NCBI GenBank assembly: GCA_035578155.1
Contig: JAPWDM010000005.1
Location: forward strand, 47,131,954 to 47,195,953
DNA: 64,000 bases
Direction of reading: 5' to 3'
Source: Brachynemurus nebulosus
Taxonomy: Eukaryota > Arthropoda > Insecta > Neuroptera > Myrmeleontidae
Under the pieces are notes generated by a model. It was not told where the DNA came from. It did not search any database and was given only the letters and a program-made list of their open reading frames with translations. The translations under genes were made by a program, and so were the position numbers. This document shows, piece after piece, positions 43,957-50,519 of this stretch (within the stretch, counting starts at the first letter, position 1; every line of letters starts with the position of its first letter).

Positions 43957-46861
43957 CCGCGCGATAACTCTCGAACGAAGTATCCAATTTTTACGAAATT
44001 TGGTGAAAACATTGGAAGTCCCAAACCATAGGATGAGTTCGTCAGCCAGACAGGTCGGATGCCAGGAACATGGTTTTTGTTCTTGTAAAAAATTAGTTCT
44101 TTGCCAAAATTTCCACTTATTTAAAAATTTTTGCGAAATTTTTTTACACCGTTTAAAAGAGGAGAAAAAATTACATAAAAAAGGTCTTTAAACAATTTTT
44201 CTATGTCAACTAGTTTCCGAGAAAAACTAATTTTTATAAATGGAAATTCGCTATGTTATGCAGGATGCTACGACAGGGATATTTTGATTTAAAATCAATC
44301 TTTGGTTCAATTCAACATCTACCTGATGGTGGTCTAACCTAGCGGTTTTTATGCTTTTTTCTTCCACGTACCTCTTGTCTAGATTTTTCACTTATCCAAT
44401 ACCCCCTTTATTCCAAAGTTACTAAGCTCTTTTATTATAAATTTCTTTATAACTATTTTTTACAAGTTTTTAAAGTTTTAGGCAGTATTATGAACTTAAA
44501 TAATAACAGCCAATAATTATAAGAAATCGTTTCGCAGTAGATAGTCTTATGGGGATCATTTTCAATCGAACGTTATAAATTAACATGATAAAAAACAAGA
44601 AAAATTGTTTAATTTTCTTACTGTCAAAAAATTTTTCTTTATTTTGCTTCCTTATATTAGAATTGTTGTTTTATTTTGGAGATTATCGAAGAAACATATT
44701 ATAGACTGCAATTAGTATTTAAATTTTCGTCTCCTTTACATTGGAGCAAGTGGAACAGGACGCAACAAAGCAACCAGAAAAAATTTTTACTTACTCATCA
44801 TAAATATATAGCAACAGACGTTTGGTTTTTTTTCTTTTTGCTCATCAGTTTCTCATTTTTGCGGCAAAAAGGAAAAGGGAAAAATATAGAATTTTTGCGG
44901 CAGAGGCGTTTCAGTCAAATTCGCTCCAGGACGCAAGATTTGTAGTTACGCCTCTGGTGAGGCCCAATCGAACTCTAAAATGATGCTCTACTTTCAATCA
45001 AGATTTATAGTATTTGTAATCTCTATTATTTTTTTTCCTTCCATTTCCCTTTTTGAGCCATAATAATTATAACTTTAATAGACACTAACGTTTTAATTGA
45101 AACATCTCACGGTTTTGTGCCATTCACCATTACTAGTAACATTTTAACATACCCTTAAAGAATTCGGCACGTTCTCCTAAGGGTACGCGTACCACAGGTT
45201 ACGAACCGCTAGTCTAATCAACCGAAAGCTAGTTCGTAGAATATTTCAATTTTTCACGTGAAAATTTGATAAAGTAAATAAATATTTCACCATAATGGTT
45301 ATGGATTTTCACAAACGTAAAATAATCTACTATTAATTACGTGAAGAAAATATAAACAAAATTGTTAATTATACAATATTTTGCAATAATTATTAGGTAA
45401 TATGTATTGTTATGCAGAAATATTTGGTTGGTCATCAGTACAGAAACTTAGCAGACAATTATTCGACATTTCATTTGCAACAACCTAATATAACACTGCT
45501 ATAATCTCGTCTTTTTAACAAATATTTACACAATTCTGTATCATTTATATTTTATATTATTTAGGTAAATTAAGTAGGTACACTTTCATTAAAAAGGCTG
45601 TGTTTCACTTTTCTTTTTTAACAAAAGTGTACATACATACATATTTGGAAATGAAATTGCCATAATAAAATTGATGTTAGTTTTTTTATATTTATTTATT
45701 CACTATTAAAAAAAACAACCCCTCTATTAAAAAAAAAAATGAAAAAAATTATATCTTGAAGGTATAAAGTGCATAATGTGTTTTTTTACAGGTTAATTTG
45801 ATTCTATCAATTATTTTATTTTTTAGGGGATGATTTTTAGATTTATATAAATTGGCAATATTTTTATTTATCTATATTTATTAACTTTTTTTTTATCGAT
45901 ATACCAAAATAGGTATAATTAGGTACTATTATTTATGGAGGTATTTAATTAATTTATTATTATTATTATTCTTTATGGGAAATTTGTAGAACTCGTCCAT
46001 ATGCGATTTTTTTAACCGATAAAAACGAAGCAATAGTGGTGGAAATTTTAAATTATGGAAAGTTAAAGCGCGGAAGCATATTTTTGTTTTGGAAAACTCA
46101 AACATTTTAATATTTTTCACAATTTTTTATAATGACAATTGTATGATATAACACTTTTTCGAAACAAATTATTGTATAATTTATTTATAGAAAACGATAA
46201 TAAAAATAACCAAACAATGCGTAACACAAGTGAGTAAAGCGGCCCCGCTCGCGCGGGGCCATTTAATGTACTAGGCAAATTAGTTCGTATATCAAAATCC
46301 GTCTTTTAATTGTCCTAACCTATATACTTTAATCACTTTTAAAGTGTGATAATTAATAATAAAACGCAATTATTTTTAATAAAAATATGTGACCGCCCTG
46401 TAACTCTTTAAGTACAATAATTCTCAGCCGCATTTGTTTCTTTTTTCCGGCAGACATCGAAATTATAGCATATGGACGAGTTCTACATTTTACCCTTATT
46501 TTTTTTAAATTCTCATACATATTTCATCCAAATAGATATGTAAAGTTTATTTATCTAAAAACTTAAAAATACAAAATATTTAATAACGTAGATATAAGAA
46601 GGACCGGACACAACAACATAAACGCCCGGGTGATTATAAAACTCTATTGTGCTACTTGACCTATGCGCCCATACCCTAGCTCGAGTAGCTAATAATTTTT
46701 GAACAATTTAACAAAAAAATTTAATTTGAAACGTTTTTCAGTCAGTACGTCCGGTCCGGGTGTTCGTGTTAATGTGTCCGGGTGTCCGGGCCCTAACTGA
46801 TGTTACCTTGCCCATTTGTTTGCCGTGAAGAGTTGTCCGCTTCATCTGCCATTTCGGTCAT
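4826..46861 (-). CDS. lin-28: LIN-28 RNA-binding protein (cold-shock domain plus two CCHC knuckles), four coding exons
   Basis: LIN-28 blocks maturation of let-7 by binding its precursor, and also binds mRNAs; in animals it controls developmental timing and stem-cell state. The joined exons (55+167+173+337 nt) give 243 residues. Residues 1-47 are a polar Ser/Thr-rich leader. The cold-shock domain runs from about 48 to 118, with the RNP1 core KGWGFI at 56-61 and RNP2 DVFVHQ at 69-74. A basic linker (about 119-132, rich in Arg) precedes knuckle 1 (C133, C136, H142, C147) and knuckle 2 (C156, C159, H164, C169). A low-complexity Thr/Ser/Gly tail fills 173-243. Intron phases are 1, 0 and 2, and all donors and acceptors are GT/AG. 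The start is the first ATG of the first coding exon, three bases after a splice acceptor. The length is slightly above the roughly 200 residues typical of the family, because of the tail. Identity is secure from the domain pair; the 5' UTR and 3' end are inferred. Confidence 0.95.
5854..6992. mobile_element. TA-flanked TIR element of the GGGT family, in lin-28 intron 3
   Basis: It starts GGGTAAAAGCCCCG and ends with the reverse complement, with near-identical TIRs of about 25 bp and TA on both sides. Inside is 1.1 kb of AT-rich DNA with no transposase frame. Two other elements (51375-52677 and 59858-61492) share TA flanks, the GGGT end and a similar size. Confidence 0.75.
6993..8075. other. 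Rest of lin-28 intron 3
   Basis: AT-rich intron sequence; the gap runs up to exon 3. I recognise nothing else in it. Confidence 0.5.
8076..8248 (-). CDS. lin-28: lin-28 coding exon 3 (second half of cold-shock domain and basic linker)
   Basis: This exon encodes residues 75-131 plus two bases of codon 132: [15 protein letters not shown] and the remaining cold-shock strands (VEFEC, then VTGPNG), followed by an Arg-rich linker. The acceptor is the first AG of an AGAG pair (8250-8249); using it keeps phase 0 and gives the family-typical FVHQ-S join. The donor GT is at 8075-8074. Confidence 0.96.
8249..10149. other. Proximal part of lin-28 intron 2
   Basis: AT-rich, with only short chance frames. 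No repeat boundary was recognised. Confidence 0.5.
10150..10603. repeat. Repeat family C copy with a foldback, in lin-28 intron 2
   Basis: The first 200 bp match the loci at 36960-37170 and 62595-62900 (blocks around AATGTCAGAAAAATTTAT and GTTTGTTAGAAATA). Bases 10366-10438 and about 10528-10603 form an inverted repeat with the TACTTTGCAAAATACCACTTT block. A perfect 24-bp palindrome (GCCGGATTTACC and its complement) is at about 10252-10275. Confidence 0.6.
10604..11373. other. Distal part of lin-28 intron 2
   Basis: AT-rich; nothing recognised before exon 2. Confidence 0.5.
11374..11540 (-). CDS. lin-28: lin-28 coding exon 2 (leader and first half of cold-shock domain)
   Basis: This exon encodes the end of codon 19 through residue 74. 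A Ser/Thr/Pro-rich stretch leads into the cold-shock domain, with K50-W51-F52-N53, the RNP1 core KGWGFI and the RNP2 strand DVFVHQ. The acceptor AG is at 11542-11541 and the donor GT at 11373-11372 (CAG|GTAATT). It ends in phase 0 straight after the RNP2 strand. Confidence 0.96.
11541..12177. other. Intron sequence before the Helitron
   Basis: AT-rich; no feature recognised. Confidence 0.5.
12178..14206 (+). mobile_element. Helitron, about 2.03 kb, non-autonomous
   Basis: It starts TCTATATAATAAAGCG after an A and ends in CTAG before a T, which is the Helitron insertion pattern. A hairpin (CGCGG-GAGAAA-CCGCG) lies about 10 nt upstream of the CTAG. There is no Rep/helicase frame. The interior is dominated by degenerate tandem repeats. 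Confidence 0.8.
12650..14000 (+). repeat. Degenerate tandem repeats of about 120 bp inside the Helitron
   Basis: Successive units share a block like CCAAAATAAGTGGC, then a GGGTCTTGA block, then a TTTTGCTCAAA block and a CTAGGGT-type block. Clear unit starts are near 13088, 13203 and 13325. A related array is at 49060-49335 on the opposite strand. Confidence 0.65.
14207..18387. other. AT-rich intron stretch
   Basis: I see no gene. A block at about 14830-14950 contains TGGTCTGACGTCATT and matches the foldback at 59175-59400. Short hydrophobic frames in 16297-16640 come from T-rich DNA and look like chance. Confidence 0.45.
18388..18472. repeat. Foldback with 32-bp arms
   Basis: Arms 18388-18419 and 18441-18472 are near-perfect reverse complements (ATATCGCACCTCGGCAATAA at the outer end), with a 21-base spacer. 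The transcript of either strand would form a stable hairpin. Confidence 0.75.
18473..21928. other. AT-rich intron stretch
   Basis: No gene recognised. The 70-codon frame at 20270-20482 lies in slightly less AT-rich DNA but has no family signature. A GA-rich run is near 20545-20560 and a C12 run near 21282. Confidence 0.45.
21929..22241. mobile_element. TA-flanked full-length palindromic MITE, 313 bp
   Basis: The ends CACAATCAATGAAATAAGG and their reverse complement are each flanked by TA. The arms run inward for about 150 bp to a centre near 22085. The size and TA duplication fit a Tc1/mariner-type foldback MITE. Confidence 0.8.
22411..22928. repeat. Repeat family D fragment
   Basis: Blocks resembling TTTTTCAT...GACAAAATTCCTTTTCGAAATATAA and a CTTGATGACGCCA-type block recur at 42700-42990 and, in several degenerate units, at 50520-51210. 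Boundaries are uncertain. Confidence 0.45.
22929..23710 (+). repeat. Repeat family B, copy with a palindromic (TA)n head
   Basis: Arms 22929-23000 and 23057-23131 (starting ATACGCTGCCAAC) flank a pure (TA)n tract. The body that follows contains a tandem duplication of about 165 bp (units from about 23234 and 23400, each with a GGGGACTATCTAGGAAC block), a GACGGACGGACG tract at about 23547-23577, and a CCGCTACTTTAGTAG end. A second copy is at 60550-61262. Confidence 0.7.
23000..23057. repeat. (TA)n microsatellite at the centre of a palindrome
   Basis: Uninterrupted TA repeat between the two arms of the family B head. Confidence 0.9.
23910..24098. mobile_element. TA-flanked foldback MITE, 189 bp
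   Basis: The left arm contains TTGGTCCGCACAAACG and the right arm its reverse complement, with further pairing through GTGTGGGCACCCC near the centre. TA lies on both sides. Confidence 0.75.
24099..25311. other. Intron stretch without a recognised feature
   Basis: AT-rich; frames on both strands at 24496-24854 overlap each other and look like chance. Confidence 0.45.
25312..26561. mobile_element. PIF/Harbinger-like TIR element, 1250 bp
   Basis: It begins TAGCCCGTCCACACTACAC, ends with the exact reverse complement, and is flanked by TTA on both sides, the TWA duplication typical of PIF/Harbinger. Both ends carry arrays of the palindrome-like block AAACTTTTGTTTG and its complement. The interior has no transposase frame, so it is non-autonomous. 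Confidence 0.8.
26714..27163. mobile_element. GC-rich TIR element (about 0.36-0.45 kb)
   Basis: GGCCGGGCGCACATTGAGAC at 26714 is matched in reverse complement ending at 27075, with TIRs of about 50 bp. A second inverted copy of the outer end (CTCAATGTGCGCCTGGCC) finishes at about 27163. Internal GCAGAGCAG repeats pair with CTCTGCTCTGC repeats. The superfamily is not clear to me. Confidence 0.65.
27551..28738. mobile_element. Palindromic TIR element carrying seven heat-shock-element motifs
   Basis: Short TIRs (about TCCGATTTTACGTAGTG at 27551; reverse complement near 28721-28738) bound a block made of four forward and three inverted copies of a 103-bp monomer. Each monomer holds a motif of the heat-shock-factor type, TTCnnGAAnnTTC or its complement. 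No coding frame is present. Outer boundaries are approximate. Confidence 0.65.
27783..28444. promoter_or_regulatory. Array of seven HSE-like sites at 103-bp spacing
   Basis: The sites are at 27783-27795, 27886-27898, 27989-28001 and 28092-28104 (TTCnnGAAnnTTC), then 28226-28238, 28329-28341 and 28432-28444 (GAAnnTTCnnGAA). Six are perfect three-unit matches to the HSF consensus; the last has ATC for TTC in its middle unit. Within each half, starts are exactly 103 bp apart. Whether HSF binds here is inference. Confidence 0.6.
28739..29425. other. Intron stretch without a recognised feature
   Basis: AT-rich; nothing recognised. Confidence 0.45.
29426..29997 (+). mobile_element. TA-flanked MITE (Tc1/mariner/pogo type), copy 2
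   Basis: This is the inverted sister of the element at 1439-1963. The left end CAGCTGAACTC is intact, while the right end has drifted (GGATTAACTG before TA). Internal GCGGTCCCGACC blocks are conserved. Confidence 0.8.
29998..30651. other. Intron stretch without a recognised feature
   Basis: AT-rich; nothing recognised. Confidence 0.45.
30652..30954. mobile_element. Non-autonomous hAT element, 303 bp
   Basis: It begins CAGTGGCGTAG and ends CTACGCCTCTG, and is flanked by a perfect 8-bp duplication, GTGTTCAA (30644-30651 and 30955-30962). The GC-rich interior with GGCGCCC blocks opens a 153-codon frame that is an artefact of the repeat. Parts resemble 42413-42600 and 50185-50385. Confidence 0.85.
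30985..32105 (-). repeat. Repeat family A copy, split by an insertion
   Basis: The left part (30985-31226, from TACCCCTGTCGCAGCATCC) and the right part (32039-32105, CCAACGGTTTGCGAC to CATTTCG) are consecutive in intact copies such as 56745-57020. An 811-bp insertion separates them, with ATCCAAC repeated at both junctions. Confidence 0.65.
31227..32037. mobile_element. 811-bp DNA element inserted in a family A repeat
   Basis: It is flanked by ATCCAAC (31220-31226 and 32039-32045; 7 of 8 if the base before is counted). The termini are similar inverted repeats, CACGGATGA and CACAGATAA. An internal inverted pair with the CATGTCCCTGTCACT block lies at about 31250-31268 and 31668-31685. An 8-bp duplication would suggest hAT, but the superfamily is uncertain. 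Confidence 0.55.
32183..32750 (+). mobile_element. Decayed hAT transposon with CATCGATG-rich ends
   Basis: The TIRs start TAGGGATGATCGATAT. Flanks TACACATT and TACACAGT match at 7 of 8 positions, fitting an 8-bp hAT duplication. The subterminal regions hold about eight copies of CATCGATG and one TATCGATA. Between them lies the C-terminal piece of a transposase. Confidence 0.8.
32344..32589 (+). pseudogene. hAT transposase C-terminal (dimerisation) fragment
   Basis: The frame reads a [10 protein letters not shown] block, then [20 protein letters not shown] and QQRNSLKGN, which is the typical hAT C-terminal dimerisation region (SER-FSKAG). It hits a TGA at 32535. The expected continuation ([18 protein letters not shown], then TAA at 32587) is in another frame, so a frameshift breaks it. 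Only this end of the transposase remains; the BED finger and catalytic core are gone. It is dead. Confidence 0.8.
32849..33469. mobile_element. Non-autonomous hAT-like element
   Basis: The ends TAAGGTGACCAGA and TCTGGTCACCTTA are inverted repeats of a type common in hAT elements, with CCCG/GGGAC-rich subterminal blocks. I could not see a convincing 8-bp duplication. No frame of note lies inside. Confidence 0.6.
33516..33992. mobile_element. Non-autonomous hAT element built of CCAAGA repeats, 477 bp
   Basis: The ends TAGTGATGAGCAAA and TTTGCTCATCACTA are flanked by a perfect 8-bp duplication, TCTGTGCA (33508-33515 and 33993-34000). The interior is mostly hexamer-like arrays of CCAAGA, forward and inverted. 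These create spurious KTKTK and VLVLVL frames. Confidence 0.9.
33993..36277. other. AT-rich intron stretch
   Basis: I see no gene or clear transposon end. Frames near 34229-34537 have no family signature. Confidence 0.45.
36278..36516. mobile_element. Tc1-type MITE, 239 bp
   Basis: TA-flanked ends beginning CACTACCGCTCAAAAGTATT and CACTGCCGCTCAAAAGTATT (right end reversed) match the widespread Tc1 terminal pattern. There is no transposase. Confidence 0.85.
36750..37170 (+). repeat. Repeat family C copy
   Basis: It shares the GGTAATGTCAGAAAAATTTA block with 10150-10360, and the AACTTTACCAAAC and GAAATATCAACTAAA blocks with 62750-63120 in inverse orientation. Confidence 0.6.
37171..38755. other. 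Intron stretch; short family A relic
   Basis: Mostly AT-rich. At about 38095-38135 a GCGTCCTGTCTAACATAGCG block is a degraded piece of family A. No gene recognised. Confidence 0.45.
38756..38977. repeat. Foldback MITE, 222 bp
   Basis: Ends starting ACAAGGCAATGTAATTAGAT and their near-complement run inward about 55 bp, through CATTTGTGACG. Confidence 0.75.
39025..39219. repeat. Foldback MITE, 195 bp
   Basis: CAGTGGAACTCCAAGAA at the left is the near-complement of the right end, with arms of about 85 bp reaching the GACGGTCTAA block. Confidence 0.8.
39670..40270. promoter_or_regulatory. Candidate intronic promoter or enhancer
   Basis: This GC-richer, apparently non-repetitive stretch holds an ETS-like ACCGGAAG near 39676, a perfect CRE TGACGTCA at 40078-40085, ATTGG (an inverted CCAAT box) at 40105-40109, a YY1-like AATGGCGGC near 40139, and TATAAAA at 40238-40244 on the plus strand. 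It could start an antisense RNA or be an internal lin-28 element. No transcript evidence is available here. Confidence 0.35.
40596..40666. repeat. Small foldback repeat family E, copy 1
   Basis: ACACCATCCACATCATTAT and a TTATGATGTGGGTG end pair with each other. Related copies are near 52775-52870 and 54308-54385. Confidence 0.55.
40667..42412. other. Intron stretch with one inverted pair
   Basis: Bases 41299-41334 and 41630-41665 are inverted repeats (core AAAGAGTATGGGATAGAGG), perhaps a 0.37-kb MITE. A C14 run is at about 42213-42226. Nothing else recognised. Confidence 0.5.
42413..42600 (+). repeat. Repeat family F, copy 1
   Basis: It starts near GGGCCGTGGAGAGAAATG and ends near CCCCACCCTCTCGTCGGG, both shared with 50185-50385. 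Internal GGGCCCCGG blocks are also shared. Confidence 0.65.
42700..42990 (+). repeat. Repeat family D fragment
   Basis: It shares AACTTGATGACGTCATCAAC-type and TTTTGGAAATATAA-type blocks with 22411-22928. The CTCCCCCCACC segment following it (about 43008-43075) resembles 23847-23900. Confidence 0.45.
43748..44287 (+). repeat. Repeat family A, full copy
   Basis: The head (about 43750-43865, with AGCTATTACAGCCACTGTC and GAGGTCCCTAGAAACCG) leads into (TA)n and (GT)n. Then come CCGCGCGATAACTCTCGAA, a CGAAATTTGGTGAAAACATT block, and an end at GTTATGCAGGATGCTACGAC. The same order, inverted, is seen at 57240-56745. Confidence 0.75.
43866..43957. repeat. (TA)n followed by (GT)n inside family A
   Basis: About 72 bp of TA and then about 18 bp of GT, at the fixed internal position used by this repeat family. 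Confidence 0.9.
44288..45976. other. Intron stretch without a recognised gene
   Basis: AT-rich. A TACGCCTCTG block near 44945-44960 looks like a lone hAT end. Nothing else recognised. Confidence 0.45.
45977..46495. mobile_element. TIR element with a GC-rich hairpin at its centre
   Basis: A perfect 19-bp inverted pair (GTAGAACTCGTCCATATGC at 45986-46004; complement at 46468-46486) sits just inside ends starting GGG. TTAT occurs next to both ends. The interior is AT-rich except for the central hairpin. Confidence 0.65.
46241..46260. repeat. GC-only perfect hairpin
   Basis: GGCCCCGC pairs with GCGGGGCC around the loop TCGC, in DNA that is otherwise highly AT-rich. Confidence 0.85.
46807..46861 (-). 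CDS. lin-28: lin-28 coding exon 1 (start codon)
   Basis: This exon encodes residues 1-18, an acidic and polar leader beginning [10 protein letters not shown], and ends one base into codon 19. The donor GT is at 46806-46805 (CAAG|GTAACA on the minus strand). A likely acceptor (ttacAG) sits at 46866-46865, so the exon carries only three bases of 5' UTR and must be preceded by a non-coding exon. The phase-1 end fits exon 2 exactly. Confidence 0.8.
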
Positions 46862-46864
46862 TTG

Positions 46865-47720
46865 CTGTAAATTAAAAATTTTATATAGAATTTAGAAAAT
46901 TTTACTTGACATACGTTTGTAAAGTTTTATTCTCCGCAACTCTGAGTCTTTTACCAGTTAAAAAGCTATGAAAAATAAGGAGGAGATGTGAGGCAGGAGC
47001 TTTTTTTTGAACTTTAGAAGATAAAACTTTCCTAGCATCTAAAATTTATTTCTATTTCATATAGATTTTGATCATCTTAAACACTCTCCCTTCGCATCTG
47101 ATCAAAAACAGCAAAATTTATCATGTTAAATAATTTTTCTTTAGTAAAATCCTTAATGAAATTTCATTGATATTTAGCGTTTTACGAAAATTTAGAATAG
47201 ACGAATTAAGAATGAATATCTTAACTGATCAAAAAAAGGAAAAATTTAATTTTAGAAAATTTGTGTAGTTATTAACAAACAGTATTGTATTAAAAATTTA
47301 AAGATTTTCAATACTTAAACTGAAATTGAATATTTACAAATTTTTACTATAAAATTCAAATATTCTTTTAGTAATTCACGAAAAAATGACATTTTTAATT
47401 AAATATTCGCGCCATTCGCTTTTCTACTTACGTTCTTTTTTATTGTTTCCGCTTCACCACGTGTAAATTCAAACAAAAATCAAAATAAACACATTCAAAA
47501 GACGTAACAAAGCCACTCAAAAACAAATAAACCACCACACTCGACTTTTGAATTTTATTTAAACTTTGAAAAAAAATTTCCACAACAATTATAATATATA
47601 TAAGACCAGAAAAACAAACAAAAAATACTCAAATAAAATGATTAATAATAATTGGTGTAATTCAGAACGCCAATCGCATGAGTCGAGCGCGCCAACTTGC
47701 AAGGATATTTCAAGTTCCTA
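46865..47720 (-). promoter_or_regulatory. Candidate lin-28 5' UTR exon, intron and promoter
   Basis: The acceptor at 46866-46865 implies an upstream exon. A good donor (AAC|GTAAGT) lies at 47431-47430 on the minus strand, giving a 567-bp UTR intron. A CCAAT box (plus strand 47670-47674) and TATA-like DNA lie further upstream. The true transcription start could equally be elsewhere. Confidence 0.3.
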
Positions 47721-49059
47721 CCCTACGCCATTTGATCCTTGTCTAACCAGAAAAAAAATTCGAATATATGAAACATACAAACATATATCTATCCTCTCTA
47801 TACGCACACTTGTACACGCATTGCAACAACACAGACCTAAACTAAAAACATACCGAAAAGAATCGAGGGCGAAATGAAATGAAGATTGTACGGTACGGTG
47901 GACTAACTAAAGTGTAGAGAGGAAAGTATCTAAAAAAATTTAATCAAATATTATAGTACCTATATGCCTACGTGAAAAACTTTACTAGAGTGCCGCCAGT
48001 GAAGTTTAACGAGGACCACTAGTGTAACCGCCTGAAATAAGGTGAATTTTGGGACTTGTTTTAAAGAAAACTACTGTATGGAATGTTTTAATATTTTAGG
48101 GATATATTCGTTGATATATAATACATTCATGATAAAATTTTGGGACCAAAAAATTGAAAATTCAGTAAGTTATTCGCGATCTCCCAAGGCTCCAAAAAAA
48201 AGTCCCCCACTGCTGCAGTGATAGCGACCTTCACAGTGCCTGAAATTAAAAAAAAACCAAAAAGCCTATTAAACTAGAAGGTGTTGCCCGTGCCATGACC
48301 TCAATTGGAAAAAGAAAGTTGAAATTTAACAAAATGGCGGAGTTTTTAAAAAAAAAGTTTCAAATTTATTTTTTTACAGCGCACTCGATCTCGTTGTGTA
48401 TACGTCAGTCCCTTAGACTCGTGCCCCAATTTAAGCCTACTAGAATACCTCTCGTTACGCATATGTATCGAAAATAACTATTTAAATTTTTTTTTTCAGT
48501 AATCAGAGAAATATTTCTTTGAATCAAAAAAATAATATTTATGGCTCAACCAAAGAAATTTTTATATTTGATAGATTTTAGCGTTACTTTATGGTATTCC
48601 ATTTTAAAATAAAAAGATAAGTGGTATTAATAAAGTAAGAAATTTTTATTTCCTGAACAAAGAAATCGCTTTGAGAGTGTAGCGACTGTAATAGCTGAAT
48701 TTTCCTTCTGGAAATTCGCAAAACAAATTTATTAAACTTCCATTAAAAATTTGGATTTCGTTTAATTAGCTAAGCATCGTAGAGTTATCTTAATGATGAC
48801 TAGTCTAGCTGTGCATCGTAGAGATCTTAATAATGAATCAAACTATGTACGTATTTTGAAATTAATTATTTTTTTAAAATTTTATACAAAATCAGAAGTT
48901 TCATATAGTTTATGTTTCACTCCGCTCGCCAAATAAGTCTAGAGTAGTCATATTTATATTTCAACAGGCAACAGCACAACTAATTTCCACAGTCTGAGGC
49001 TAAATATTTATATATTGAGGTTTCGGAACTCTGAGTAATAATTTTAAACTCGCATCGTT
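47721..49059. other. Upstream stretch without a recognised gene
   Basis: AT-rich. A fragment of the family A head (about 48676-48725, GTAATAGCTGAAT...GGAAATTCGC) is present. Nothing else recognised. Confidence 0.45.
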
Positions 49060-49335
49060 CTTTCTTTAAAATTTGGTTAATATCTATTCAGTCGTCTATT
49101 TTGAGCTCTTTCGTTTAAGACACTAAACGAGAACTTGAGCTTTATATTCATTTTTTCCAAAATCTCAATAGTATTTGAGCAAAATTCAGTTATAGGAATC
49201 GTTCAGCTGTTTATTTTGGATTCTTACTGAGATTCCTGCGTCCTATGAGGCGACAGTTTTAACTTTACGTCCATCTTTTTTGGAATCACAATAATGTTTG
49301 ACAAAAATTTGGTCTGGATCCATCGGTAGATCGGT
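49060..49335 (-). repeat. Tandem units related to the Helitron interior
   Basis: On the minus strand, two units show the order CCAAAATAAACAGCTGAACG, TTTTGCTCAAATA, ATTTTGGAAAAAATGA. This is the same unit structure as at 12650-14000. Confidence 0.6.
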
Positions 49336-50184
49336 AGGAGACACATCTGATGAATAAACTTTGGCAACATTTTTCTCTTATATGTTGCTTGTCAGTCGTC
49401 ATCATCTTCACCACGTTAAATAGATTCTAATGGTCGCACAACTGATTCTTAAATACAGTTAGTGAGATTAGTATATGTATCAATATTAGAAAACACGAAA
49501 ATGCGGAACGTTAACTTGAATTTGTCAAAAAATCTGCAAAAATTAAGTCACACACCCAATACGATTCTATTTAGTCTAGTAAACTTTTTGGTAAAAATAA
49601 AATTCTAGAAGTCTATTTAAGAACGAAATAAAATATTGTGTGACACCCCCACCCCATTTTTACGAACTAAACCACCCTGCACTGTACCCTGTTTCATTCC
49701 AAACTCTGCACGCACCGTATATGCTTTACTATACATAGTAAATATGTACCTATATATAGATGAGAGTTAGAGTAGCCAACGCACTCCGCGCCTCACTAAA
49801 TACAAAAATTTCATCATTCCAATCAGTTTTCACTCTCACACCACTGTCAATCGTATATTTGATATCTTTCTCTAAATATTTTCATCCCTTACGCTGCCAG
49901 CATGTGTATGTGTGTTTCCTGTGATATGTTCTTTTTTTTTGCAGTCTTATCACCCCCAACCAGTATGCACACCAGTCGGTCTGTGCGTAGTGCGTACATC
50001 AGTTTTAAAACATATTTAGTTTGTTTACAAGAATATATGTGTAGACAAACTAGTTTGTTGATAATACCAAAACACCTAAACTATGGATTCAAGTTCTTAT
50101 TACTTCCTATGGGCCGGTCGCTCAATTAAAATTTTTTCGGGTACCTTCGATCGGTAACTTTAAGAGTTACAGTCAGCCCAAATC

Positions 50185-50385
50185 AGGCCGGTGGAGAGAA
50201 ATGGTGGGCCACGAAAATAAATTGCATTTTTTAAAAATTTCCTCCCAAAAAAATAAGTAGTAAGCAAAAAAGAACTAAGTTTTTTTTTCGGGCCCACTAC
50301 TGGCAACTACGGGCCTCTTCTTCAAGTACGGGCCCCAGGACTGTAACCCCGACTACCCCACCCTCTCGTCGGGCCTGGTCCAAAT
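50185..50385 (+). repeat. Repeat family F, copy 2
   Basis: It matches 42413-42600 over nearly its whole length, with the same start (GGTGGAGAGAAATG) and end (CCCCACCCTCTCGTCGGG). Confidence 0.65.
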
Positions 50386-50519
50386 AAAGAAAAAAACTGG
50401 AAAGGCTACACGTGGTTTTACTTCATAAGAACTTAGCATCGCACATTTTTATACATATAGTAAAACCGATGTCAAATTTCGGAATCCCTAAAGTTGGTAA
50501 ACTTAATCAAAAATTAATA

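Larger units (their letters stand above)
11541..46806 (-). other. lin-28 intron 1, about 35.3 kb
   Basis: The intron is bounded by the donor GT at 46806-46805 and the acceptor AG at 11542-11541, and it splits codon 19 in phase 1. It is packed with DNA transposons and foldbacks, listed separately. I find no convincing nested protein gene in it. Confidence 0.75.

Noticed and set aside
43937..44191. 84-codon frame whose latter part is conserved at 56782-56973 (for example [13 protein letters not shown])
   Set aside because: Both lie in family A repeats, and the DNA is equally similar outside the frame. No domain is recognisable, so conservation reflects the repeat, not a protein.
47566..47877. 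103-codon plus-strand frame near the lin-28 promoter region
   Set aside because: Lys/Asn/Ser-rich translation of AT-rich DNA with no domain, lying opposite the likely lin-28 5' region.
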